From CAZMVY01 sp964617875 (GTDB taxonomy: Bacteria > Planctomycetota > Phycisphaerae > UBA1845 > PWPN01): a stretch of DNA of 64,000 nucleotides. The stretch covers positions 1 to 64,000 of the forward strand of contig CAZUAI010000014.1 of assembly GCA_964617875.1 (NCBI GenBank). The letters are read 5' to 3'. The position numbers were made by a program, and so were the translations under genes. Below the pieces are notes generated by a model. It saw nothing but the letters and a program-made list of their open reading frames with translations, was not told the DNA's origin and did not search any database. Below, piece by piece: positions 8,745 to 17,900 of the stretch; position 1 is the stretch's first letter; every line of letters starts with the position of its first letter.

Positions 8745-9935
8745 ATGGCCGCACGAGGCGATTCCGGCGGTAAGGGACCGCGGGGCCGCAAGGTCCGCGT
8801 GGACTTTCGCCGCAACCGCCAGGCGCGACGGCGACAGAAGTTCATCCCCACGCACCTGAGCAAGCAGGCGGACGACATCGATGCGCTGGCCACGCCGCAG
8901 TGGGAAACGGTGTCGGCCAAAGGCGAACTCTCGCGCAAGCGGACGATCATCGAGCGGGACGGCGAAGCGGTCGCCGGCGCGATCGACGGCGTGGTCGTGT
9001 CGGTCCTGGGGCTGATGGCGGAGGTGGACGCGGCCGACGGCCGGCGGTACGTGTGCACCGTGCGGCGGATTCTGCGGACGCTCCGCATCGGCGAGCGGCA
9101 CCCGGTCGTCGTGGGAGACCGTGTGAGATTCACGCCCGCGGGTTCTGCCGGCGGCGCGTCAAACGAAGGCGTCATTCACGCCGTTCTGCCCCGCCGTACG
9201 CAACTCTGCCGGGCGACGGAGCGGAAGATACACCCGATCGCCGCGAACGTGGACCAGGTGATCGTCGTCGCCTCGGCGGACCAGCCGCCGCTCAAGACGT
9301 CGCTGGTCGATCGCTACCTGGTGTCGGCCAGCGCCGGAATGATGGCGGCGACAGTCTGCGTGAACAAGGTGGACCTCGACCGGCAGGGCCTCGTGCCGGA
9401 GGTGCTGGAGCGGTACCGGCGGATCGGTTACCCGACGCTCGCCACGAGCACGGTGACCGGCGCCGGGATCGACGCGTTGCGGGCGGCGCTCGCGGGCCGG
9501 TCGTCGGTCATCGCGGGGCAGAGCGGCGTGGGCAAAAGCTCGCTGCTGAACGCGGTGCAGCCGGGCCTTCAACTACGCGTCGGCGAGGTCTCGAAGGAGA
9601 CGGCCAAGGGCCGTCACACGACGACGACGGCTCAGCTGCTCAAGCTCGACGGCGGCGGCTACGTCGTGGATACGCCGGGGATCCGGGCGTTCGAGCTGGC
9701 GATGGTGCCCGTCCACGAACTGGAGGCGCACTTCGTCGAGTTCGAGGCGCTGATCCCGCAGTGCAGGTTTCCGAACTGCACGCACGTTCACGAGGAGGGC
9801 TGCGCCGTGCTGGCGGCGGTGGAGCGCGGCGACGTGCATCCGGCGCGGCACGCGAGCTATGTGCGGCTCTTCAGGGAACGCCAGGGCCTCGCACCGAAGG
9901 ACGAGAACGACGAAGCCGACTACGAACGGCGGTGA
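8745..9935 (+). CDS. rsgA: Ribosome small-subunit maturation GTPase RsgA
   Basis: A 396-residue circularly permuted GTPase that helps 30S subunits mature. G motifs appear in the permuted order: G4 CVNKVDL, then G1 AGQSGVGKSS, then G3 VDTPGIR. The C-terminal zinc knuckle is CRFPNCTHVHEEGC. The OB-fold lies before the GTPase domain. The first 60 residues are an extra basic, arginine-rich extension that could bind rRNA. The ATG follows the previous stop codon by 3 bases, suggesting a shared transcript with the oxidoreductase despite unrelated roles. Confidence 0.95.
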   Translation: MAARGDSGGKGPRGRKVRVDFRRNRQARRRQKFIPTHLSKQADDIDALATPQWETVSAKGELSRKRTIIERDGEAVAGAIDGVVVSVLGLMAEVDAADGRRYVCTVRRILRTLRIGERHPVVVGDRVRFTPAGSAGGASNEGVIHAVLPRRTQLCRATERKIHPIAANVDQVIVVASADQPPLKTSLVDRYLVSASAGMMAATVCVNKVDLDRQGLVPEVLERYRRIGYPTLATSTVTGAGIDALRAALAGRSSVIAGQSGVGKSSLLNAVQPGLQLRVGEVSKETAKGRHTTTTAQLLKLDGGGYVVDTPGIRAFELAMVPVHELEAHFVEFEALIPQCRFPNCTHVHEEGCAVLAAVERGDVHPARHASYVRLFRERQGLAPKDENDEADYERR

Positions 9936-10021
9936 GAAGGCAGAAACAAGCGTGAAAGCGGGCAACCGGAAAAGGGCGGGCCGGCGAACCGAATCACGGA
10001 GATCCCGAGCAGGAGCAAGCG

Positions 10022-10285
10022 ATGAAACCTGAGATCCGCAAACCGACGGACGCCGAGAAGCAGGCCGCGAAGACGTGGCCGGTCTGGACGAAGGAAGCGA
10101 GCGAGTTTCCCTACGAATATGACGAGAAGGAGACGTGCCTGATCCTGGACGGGAAGGTGACGATCACCAACGAGGCCGGCGAGACGTTCGAGTTCGCCGC
10201 CGGTGACTGGGTCGTTTTCCCCGAAGGGCTGAAGTGCACGTGGAAGATCTCGAAAGACGTGCGGAAGCACTACAAGTTCGGGTGA
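10022..10285 (+). CDS. Small cupin-domain protein (DUF861/EutQ-like)
   Basis: An 87-residue single-cupin protein. The core ETCLILDGKVTITNEAGE followed by FAAGDWVVFPEGLKCTW is the signature of the cupin_3 (DUF861) family, related to ureidoglycine aminohydrolase and the end of EutQ. The metal ligands are reduced: there is a Glu but no HxH pair, so catalysis is doubtful and a binding or sensing role is equally possible. The start codon has GGAGCAAG upstream. It is 86 bases downstream of rsgA. Confidence 0.8.
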   Translation: MKPEIRKPTDAEKQAAKTWPVWTKEASEFPYEYDEKETCLILDGKVTITNEAGETFEFAAGDWVVFPEGLKCTWKISKDVRKHYKFG

Positions 10286-10365
10286 TGGCGCCCGCGCCCC
10301 AGAGCAGACAAGAAGGTGGCGAACCTCCGAGACCGCGAGTACACGGTCCCGGAGAACCGCCCGCC

Positions 10366-10986
10366 CTACGGGCCGCGGCCGGCATCGACGAGGAACATCA
10401 CTCCGACGACGATGAGCGCCGCGCCGCAGACCGCGAGGACGATTCGCTGGCTTCGCGGGCCGAACAGCGTCGTGCCCTTGAAACTGGTCCACGACAGGAT
10501 CGTGAGCCAGACGAGATCGCACAGCCAGTGCACGGTCGCAAAGAGGACGAAGGCGAATACACCCATCTGGATCGCCTGTGTCGTGAGCGCGAGTCCCACC
10601 GTGACCCACCAGAGCAGGAAATAGGGATTCCCGCCGGTCAGGGCGATGCCGATCCACAGAGGATTGCCGGTCGCATGGCGGCTCGGTAAGCCGTCGGTCC
10701 CGCGGGCGTCGCGGAGCATCTGCGCGCCCAGCAACAGCAGGAACGCCCCGCCGGCGATCTTGATGCCGAGCGTAACGCCCGGAATGCTGAAGATCCGGCC
10801 CATGCCCGCGGCGACGAGCAGGACAAGGGGGATCTCGACGATGCCGTGGCCGAGGGCGATGAGGATACCGGCGTAGCGCGACCGCGTCCCGGCGGCGAGC
10901 GTGGCGGCCGTGACCGGTCCGGGCGCCATGACGCCCGACAGTGATACGACGACGGTCTTCGCCAGGAACGCGAGCAAGCCGGTCAC
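10366..10986 (-). CDS. LysE family amino-acid exporter
   Basis: A 206-residue inner-membrane exporter with about six hydrophobic segments. The N-terminal signature VSLSGVMAPGPVTAATLAAG and the following GHGIVEIPLVLLVAAG are typical of LysE/RhtB translocators, which export lysine, threonine, homoserine or similar compounds. The substrate is not predictable. The GTG start at 10986 is preceded by GGAGG at 8 bases and overlaps the TGA of a small upstream ORF as GTGA, which suggests coupled translation. Confidence 0.88.
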   Translation of the reverse strand: MTGLLAFLAKTVVVSLSGVMAPGPVTAATLAAGTRSRYAGILIALGHGIVEIPLVLLVAAGMGRIFSIPGVTLGIKIAGGAFLLLLGAQMLRDARGTDGLPSRHATGNPLWIGIALTGGNPYFLLWWVTVGLALTTQAIQMGVFAFVLFATVHWLCDLVWLTILSWTSFKGTTLFGPRSQRIVLAVCGAALIVVGVMFLVDAGRGP

Positions 10987-11263
10987 GCCGCTGGCCTCCG
11001 CACGAGAAGAAACGACGACAATGGCGAAGAGACGATGCGCGGGCCTTCCGTCGCGGGATCATCGAGCAGCGTGACAAGCAACCCGAAGGGAGCGCTGGGG
11101 TGCGGCTGCCCGATGAAGGCAGGCAGCCCGCCGTGTCCCGGCGGTCGATCCGCCGTCGGTACTTCCCCTTGACGGCCATTCGCTGCTCGTTGACGGCCAG
11201 CACGAACTCCGCCTCCGGCTCCGCTCCACGCTCGGGGGAGTCCGGCACGTGCGGCCCGGTCAT
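10983..11263 (-). pseudogene. Small ORF split by a one-base frameshift, coupled to the LysE gene
   Basis: Two overlapping leftward frames look like halves of one short protein. The first, from the ATG at 11263, reads EAEFVLAVNEQRMAVKGKYR with strong GC3 bias. The second reads GLPAFIGQPHPSAPFGLLV and ends in a TGA that overlaps the LysE start. Adding one G to the G3 run at 11137-11139 joins them into 93 residues with exactly 94 codons. No family is recognised. It may be intact with a sequencing error rather than a true pseudogene. It occupies the gap between LysE and the racemase gene. Confidence 0.45.
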
Positions 11264-11313
11264 CGGTTCGCCGGTGTATCATCTTCACCGCGGCCTGTCC
11301 ATACGCGCGGCCG

Positions 11314-12564
11314 TCATCGCAGCCGGTGCAGGATTTCGCCTGCCTTGGGAACGCAGAAGACGCCTTCGTGCTCGCGGTTCGCGTAGTCGGCGGGGCTGAG
11401 GCTCGCAGGATCCAGGTAGCCCAGGTTGATCCGACGGCACCGCTCGGGCGGGATCCGCGTGGCGAGGATGACCTCGACACGCGGCTTTTCGACGCCGTTC
11501 TCGTATGTGCCGACGCCCTTGACGTGCGTGCAGTGGGCGAGAACGCCGCGCGGATACCTGCCGTACCGATCCCACTGCTTCACGAAGAAGTCGCGGCAGT
11601 GGTAGCCCACCTCGTCGATCACCTTGCCGTGCGTCACCGAAACCTCGTCGATGTGCGGGGCGTAGATGATGAGCGTTCCGCCGTCCGCGACGACGGGTTC
11701 GAGCTTGTACATGCACTTCCCGGCGGTCCAGATGTCGTCGTACATCGGCGGGGCGCAGCTCAGGACCGTACGGTACGGCCGGTCGTGGTAACGGATATGC
11801 ACCTGGTCGGAGAGCGCGGCGGCCTCTCTCCAGGCCTCGACCACCGGCCCGACAAAGATGCCGCGGAGCGCCTCGGGATCGACAACGTAGGCGATGCAGT
11901 GGCGATCCACGGGGACCCTGGCGGCGGCCTCCTCGACCATGGCGCGGACGGGCGTGTCACGGGTGCCGATGATCGCGGGGTTGGTGATGAGGGCGCCGAG
12001 CCAGTGCGTGGCGTTGATGATGTCGGGCGCGGCGATCCCGGGAAAGAGGTACTTGTGCCCGCCGGAGAAGCCGACGACCTCGTGCGGGAACACCGGCCCG
12101 CAGATCAGCAGGTGGTCGTAGTCGAAAATGTGGCGGTTCAGCAGGACGGGGATCTCCTCGTTCATCATGCCGTTCGAGATCTCGGCGACGCGGGACGCCG
12201 GGATCGTGCCGACGGACCTGAGTTCGCCCGGGTCGGTCCAGTGGTGGTTCAGGACGCCGACGCGGGCGTATTTGGCGGCCCGCTCCTGCGGCGTGATCTT
12301 GAGCAGATCGTTGATCCGGTCCTCGGGCATGGGCGGGTGCGTGCCGAGGGCGATGAGGAAGTCGAGCTTGCGCACGCGGGGCTGGAGGACATCCGCGATG
12401 GCGCGGAAGAAGGCCCCGGTGGGGCCGCTGCGGCTGTGGTCGGGAATGACCGTGACGACCCGCTTGCCGTCCAGGGGGATTCGGGCGAGGCCGTCCCCGA
12501 CGACCTGTCGGATCTGTGCTTCGGCGAGGCTTGACGTTTTCGAACCTGTCGATGCAAGCAGCAT
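11314..12564 (-). CDS. Lactate racemase family protein (LarA-like)
   Basis: A 416-residue member of the LarA (DUF2088) family, whose founding member racemises lactate with a nickel pincer cofactor. The ATG at 12564 has GGAAGGGA just upstream. Key residues keep the spacing of Lactobacillus plantarum LarA: His161, Lys171 and His187 here match the published His174, Lys184 and His200 (10 and 16 residues apart). VVGFSGGHKYLFPGIA carries the cofactor lysine. ALGTHPPM and IPDHSR are further family motifs. No larB, larC or larE cofactor genes are in the window. Many planctomycete LarA homologues probably racemise other hydroxy acids, so lactate is not assured. It diverges from the ceramidase-like gene. 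Confidence 0.85.
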   Translation of the reverse strand: MLLASTGSKTSSLAEAQIRQVVGDGLARIPLDGKRVVTVIPDHSRSGPTGAFFRAIADVLQPRVRKLDFLIALGTHPPMPEDRINDLLKITPQERAAKYARVGVLNHHWTDPGELRSVGTIPASRVAEISNGMMNEEIPVLLNRHIFDYDHLLICGPVFPHEVVGFSGGHKYLFPGIAAPDIINATHWLGALITNPAIIGTRDTPVRAMVEEAAARVPVDRHCIAYVVDPEALRGIFVGPVVEAWREAAALSDQVHIRYHDRPYRTVLSCAPPMYDDIWTAGKCMYKLEPVVADGGTLIIYAPHIDEVSVTHGKVIDEVGYHCRDFFVKQWDRYGRYPRGVLAHCTHVKGVGTYENGVEKPRVEVILATRIPPERCRRINLGYLDPASLSPADYANREHEGVFCVPKAGEILHRLR

Positions 12565-12732
12565 ATCGTCCCTTCCGGGTGCTATTATCATAATGCACGA
12601 TTGTACCGTGTCCGGGCGATGGTGGGGAGTCTTCGCCCGGACGTGGCGGTCCGCGACGCCGGAAAAGCGGTCAAACGCGAACGGCGCTTGCGGTATGCTG
12701 TGCCGGGGCGTAGTCTGAGTGAGCGAGGTGTC

Positions 12733-14889
12733 ATGATGTTGCGGTCGCGAGCGTGGTTGGCTGCTGTTGCGTTGTTGTGCGTCGGGCGGGCGGCGACGGC
12801 TGTCGGCGGAGAGAAGGTGTTCCGCGCGGGGGCGGCGGCCGTAGACGTGAACCCGCGGGAGTTTCCGGTGCGGATTGTCGGGGGCTTCCTCGAGGGCAAG
12901 GCGACCGAGATCCGTGATCCGCTTTTCGCCCGCTGCCTGGTGCTTGATGACGGCGAGGTCCGGCTGGCGATCGTGCTGGTGGACAACTGCCTGATCCCGC
13001 GCGACCTGATGGATGACGCGAAGGAACGGGCGTCGAAGGCAACCGGGATCCCGACGGACCACATGCTGATCGCGGCGACGCACACGCACTCGGGTCCGGC
13101 GGTCGTGGGCGTGCTGGGCACGGACGTCGATGAGAACTATCGGAAGCATTTGCCGGGCTGGATCGCCGAGTCGATCGAAACGGCGGTGAAGAATCTGGCT
13201 CCGGCGCGGATCGGGTGGACGGTGGTCGAGGACCCCGAACACGTGCATTGCCGGCGATGGATCCGGCGGCCGGACCGGATCGGTACCGACCCGTTCGGGC
13301 ACGCGACGATCCGGGCGATGATGCACCCGGGCCCGAACAACCCCGATTATCTCGGACCTTCGGGACCGTCGGACCCGGACCTGTCCATCGTTTCCGTGCA
13401 GTCGCGCGAGGGGCGGCCGATCGCCCTGCTGGCCAACTACGGAATGCACTACGTCGGCGCCGCCCCGGTGTCCGCGGACTACTTCGGGGCGTTCGCGCGG
13501 AAGATCGCGGAGCGGCTCGGGGCAGGCGACGCCCGGCCGCCGTTCGTCGGCATCCTGTCGAACGGGACCAGCGGCGATCAGTGGTACATGGACTACGGCA
13601 AGCCGCGGAAAGAGCACACGGCCAATTCGATGGGCGACGCGCTGAGCGGTCTGGCCGCGGAGGCCTGCCGGAAGATCGCCTATCGTGACTGGGTGCCGCT
13701 GACGGCGCGCGAGCGCACGCTGAAGCTGGCGGTACGGCCGATCCCCGATGCGGACTTTGCGAAGGCGAAGGAGGCGTTTGAGAAGGTCGGCGAGCGGAAG
13801 CCGCAGACGTTCGAAGAGGTCTACCCGCGCGAGCAGGTCCTGATGAGCCGCATGCCGTCGATGCGCGAGCTGAAGCTGCAGGCGCTGCGGATCGGCGATC
13901 TGGGCATCGCGGCGATCCCGTGCGAGGTGTTCGCGATCACGGGACTGAAAATCAAGTCGCAAAGCCCGCTGGCCCAGACGTTCACGATCGAACTGGCAAA
14001 CGGCTACGACGGCTACATCGCGCCGCCCGAGCAGCATGCCCTGGGGGGCTACACGACGTGGCGGGCGCGGTCGTCTTGCCTCGAGGTCGAGGCCGAGCCG
14101 AAGATCCTGGCCGTCGTGCTCGAGCTGCTGGAGGCCGTCGCGGGCAAGCCGCGGCGCACGGTGACGGATGAGGATTTCCCGTTCGGCGGGTATCCGCAGG
14201 CCGTGCTGGCGTCGAAGCCGCTGGCGTACTGGCGGCTCAACGAGTTCTCGGGGCCGCATGCGGCGGATGCCGGCCCAGGGAACAATCACGCCGAATACGT
14301 CGGCAACGTGGCGTACTTCCTGGCGGGCCCTGCGCCGGCCGGAGCCGTCGCCGGGGCCAGGCGGGCCAATCGCGCCCCGCAACTGGCGGGCGGGCACATC
14401 AAGGCGACGATCCCGGGTCTCGGCGACAAGTACACCGTCGAGATGTGGTTCTACAACTGCATGCCGGGCGACGCACGGGGGCTCACCGGGTATCTCTTCG
14501 CGCGGTCCGCCGGCGGGGCGTCTCCGGCGGCGGGTGACCGGCTGGCGATCGGCGGCAGAGATACGGCAGCGGGAAAGCTCGTGTTCCTGGGCAAGGAGCC
14601 GGGAGATGCGATATCGGGGAGCCGGGCGATCAGCGTCCGCGCCTGGCACCATGCCGTGTTTACGAGAGACGGGGCCCGCGTCTCCGCGTACCTCGACGGC
14701 ACGCCCGCCCCGGAACTTGCCGGCGATGCCGGAACCGATCCGGCGACATTGGGCGATACGCTGCTGATCGGTTCGGCCGGCGACGATTTGTTCACGTTCG
14801 AGGGCCGGGTGGACGAGGTCGCCGTGTACGCGCGGGCCTTGTCGTCCGAAGAGGTCGCCACCCACTACGCAACGGCCGTCCGGCCGTAG
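12733..14889 (+). CDS. Neutral/alkaline ceramidase-like protein with LamG-like C-terminal domain
   Basis: A 718-residue exported protein with a signal peptide (about 1-24, LAAVALLCVGRAATA). Residues about 30-460 resemble the neutral/alkaline non-lysosomal ceramidase N-terminal domain common in planctomycetes: AAVDVNPREF, the zinc-binding run AATHTHSGP, and ANYGMHYVG with a further His. Residues about 490-715 form a separate concanavalin/LamG-like jelly roll (KYTVEMWFYN, AWHHAVFTRDG, FEGRVDEVAVYARALS), which usually binds carbohydrate. Ceramide is not certain as a substrate, since planctomycete homologues are very numerous. The ATG at 12733 follows GAGGTG; an adjacent ATG at 12736 is equally usable. 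Confidence 0.82.
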   Translation: MMLRSRAWLAAVALLCVGRAATAVGGEKVFRAGAAAVDVNPREFPVRIVGGFLEGKATEIRDPLFARCLVLDDGEVRLAIVLVDNCLIPRDLMDDAKERASKATGIPTDHMLIAATHTHSGPAVVGVLGTDVDENYRKHLPGWIAESIETAVKNLAPARIGWTVVEDPEHVHCRRWIRRPDRIGTDPFGHATIRAMMHPGPNNPDYLGPSGPSDPDLSIVSVQSREGRPIALLANYGMHYVGAAPVSADYFGAFARKIAERLGAGDARPPFVGILSNGTSGDQWYMDYGKPRKEHTANSMGDALSGLAAEACRKIAYRDWVPLTARERTLKLAVRPIPDADFAKAKEAFEKVGERKPQTFEEVYPREQVLMSRMPSMRELKLQALRIGDLGIAAIPCEVFAITGLKIKSQSPLAQTFTIELANGYDGYIAPPEQHALGGYTTWRARSSCLEVEAEPKILAVVLELLEAVAGKPRRTVTDEDFPFGGYPQAVLASKPLAYWRLNEFSGPHAADAGPGNNHAEYVGNVAYFLAGPAPAGAVAGARRANRAPQLAGGHIKATIPGLGDKYTVEMWFYNCMPGDARGLTGYLFARSAGGASPAAGDRLAIGGRDTAAGKLVFLGKEPGDAISGSRAISVRAWHHAVFTRDGARVSAYLDGTPAPELAGDAGTDPATLGDTLLIGSAGDDLFTFEGRVDEVAVYARALSSEEVATHYATAVRP

Positions 14890-14941
14890 CGGTAATCCCG
14901 TTGAAGCGGCCTGGCACGCAGACCCTCCTGTCCGCAACCGG

Positions 14942-17900
14942 TCAATTGTCGTCGTAGTAGATGTAGTACGACCTCGCGCCGTCGGGCGGCGTGGCGGACG
15001 TGCTGAAGTCCACACCCTGCCGGCCGGGGGTGGTGATCACCGTGTGGTCGGCGAGCGTCGTGTTCGGCGCCAGGATCACGGCGCGCACGCTGGAGGCCGA
15101 GGATAGAATCTCGGGCAGTCCGAAGATGCTGCCGATGCCGATCTGGACGGTTTCGTCGCCGTTCGGGTTGCTGCTGCCGGGCTGGATGCGAAGGTAACGG
15201 ACAAGCTCTACTCTCGAAAACGGCTTGCTCCCTTGTACGGTTGTCGAGGTGATCCCGGTAAGGTTGAACTTGAAGTTCTCGCTTTGCGGATGGCCGTCTG
15301 CGCCGACGCCGTCGATCGTCACCCAGGTGCCGTCATCCAGGTTGCCGTCCGGATCGTTCAGGCGCACGAGCAGATTTCTGGCGTATGTCAGGTTCGTGTT
15401 GACCTCGACTACGGTGCTTATGTTTCCAAACGCCGTCGCAGTGAGGATGGAGGTCGGGTTTGCTGACCCATCCGCCGCCGCCGGTGTGGTCAGCGTCAGC
15501 ATGGCGGTCGTGACGTAGACATGCGTGGCGGCGGCAAAGGTTGCTCCCGCAGAGTCCGTCACCGTACATGTGCAGCGGTACGTCCCGCCCGTAAGCGGCG
15601 CGGTGAACGTCGGAGCGGCAACCGATGTGCTGCTCAAGGCCGCGTCGGCGTTTCCGCCGCTGGGATCGAGTATGCTCCACGCGTACGTGTAGCCGGACAC
15701 GCCGCCGGTCACGCCGGCCGTCAGCGTGGCTGTGTCGCCGGTCGTCATGGTTTGCTTGGTCGTTGTGACCGTGGCCGAGAGCGGCGTGCCCACATAGATG
15801 TGGAGCGAGGCGGTGAATGTCTGGCTGCCGGAGTCGCCCACGACGCACGTGCAGCGATACGTGCCGGGTGTGGCGGGGGCCGTGAAGGTCGGGCTCGCGA
15901 CCGTCGTGCTGCTTAGAGACGCGCTGGCATCCCCGCCGCTGGGGTTGAGGACGGTCCAGGCATAACTGTAGGGGACGCTTCCGCCGGTTCCGGTGGCGGT
16001 CAGTGTTGCCGTCTGACCGACCGGCAGGCTCACCTTTGTCGTCGTCACGTCCGCCGTGAGCCCCAGGGTCCCGACGTAGATGTGGAGGGACGCCGCAAAG
16101 GTCGCACCCACGGAGTCCGTCACGGTGCAGGTGATGCGGTACGTGCCGGCGTTGGCCGGCGCAGTGAATGTCGGCCCCGCGATGCTCGCGGAGTCGATCG
16201 CCGTGGCGGTGTCGTCGGCCCCGGTGGGGTCCAGCACGGTCCATGCGTACGTATACGGCGTCGTGCCGCCGACGGCACTCGCGGCGAGCGAGGCCGTGTC
16301 GCCGACCGGCAGGCTCGCCTTGGTCGTCGTGACGTCCACCGAGAGCAACTGCCCGACGAAGACCTGCACGGAATCGCTTGCGGTGGTGCCGAAGGAATCG
16401 GTGACCGTGCATGTGAGAGCGTAGGTTCCGACGGTGGCGCTGCTGGTGAACGTCGGGTTCTGAGCGCTCGTGGATGAGAGTCGCGTGTTGTCGGTGGCGC
16501 CGGACGGATTGATGCAGGTCCAGGCGTAGGTACTGTAGGTGCCGGAGCCGCCGATCGCGGTGGCGGAAAGGGCCGCCTGGCCGTTGGCCCCGCCGCCGGG
16601 GATGACGGACCAGCGGTTCGTGCCCGTGCTGAGAGAGAGCGACTGTCCGACGACGAGATGCAGAGCGTCAGCGGTGGTATTGCCGAAGGAGTCGGTGACG
16701 GTGCAGAAGAGCCGGTAGGTTCCGACGGTGGCGCTGNNNNNNNNNNNNNNNNNNNNNNNNNNNNNNNNNNNNNNNNNNNNNNNNNNNNNNNNNNNNNNNN
16801 NNNNNNNNNNNNNNNNNNNNNNNNNNNNNNNNNNNNGCCGGACGGATTGATGCAGGTCCAGGCGTAGGTGCTGTAGGTGCCGGAGCCGCCGTAGGCGGTG
16901 GCGGAAAGGGCGGCCTGGCCGTCGGTCCCGCCGTTCGGAAGAACCGACCACCGATCCGTCCACACGACGACGGAAAGGGCCTGCCCGACGACAACGTGGA
17001 GGGCATCGGTGGCGGTATTGCCGAAAGAGTCGGTGACCGTGCAGGCAACACGGTAAGTGCCCACAGTGACGTCGCTTGTGAACGTCGGGCTGGCGACGGC
17101 GGTGGAGGAGAGCCGGGTGTTGTCGGTGGCGCCGGCGGGGTCGGTGCAGGTCCAGGCGTAGGTGCTGTAGGTGCCGGAGCCGCCGAAGGCGGTGGCGGTG
17201 AGGGTGGCCTGTCCGTTGGCCCCGCCGCCGGGGACAAGGCGGACGCGGTTGGTGGTGACACTGACGCCGAGGCCCATGCCGACCTGGAGGTGCATCGATG
17301 CGGTGAACGTCTTGAGGACGGAGTCGATCACAGTGCAACTGACGCGATAGGTGCCCGCGGTGGCCGGGGCGGTGAAGACGGGTGTCGCGGTGTTCGGATC
17401 GTCCAGCACAGTGCCGGTCACGTCCAGACCGGTCGGGTCCAGGATCTTCCACACATATGCGAGAGGCGTGACGCCGCCGTTTCCGACGGCGATGAGAGCA
17501 GCCTGTTCGCCTGCCGCGGGAAGCACCTGCCGCGTTGTTCGCACGGAGACGCTCAATCCCTGGTCCAGACCGCCGCCGACGACCGTGCTGGTGGTCTGCG
17601 CCGCGATGAAGCCCGCGGAGTCCGTGACCACGCACGTGAACAGGTACGTTCCCGTCGTCAATTCGCTGGTGAAGACCGGCGTGGGGGAAGTCACGTCGTC
17701 GAGCCGGGAGTTGTCGGTGTCCCCGCCGGGGGTGGTGACGGTCCATGCGTATCGATAGGGCGGGATTCCGCCGGTCGCGTTGGCGCCGAGTTGGGCCGTA
17801 CCGCCACCGGCAAGGACGTCCTGGCGGTTGATCGTGACGTTCAGGCCGATGCCCTGGCCAACGAAGAGCATGACCGAACTCTGGGCCTGCTGCCCGACCA

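Noticed and set aside
11314..15015. A single 1,233-residue leftward protein
   Set aside because: Only the last part is real (the LarA-like gene). The rest is the antisense shadow of the ceramidase-like gene in GC-rich sequence.
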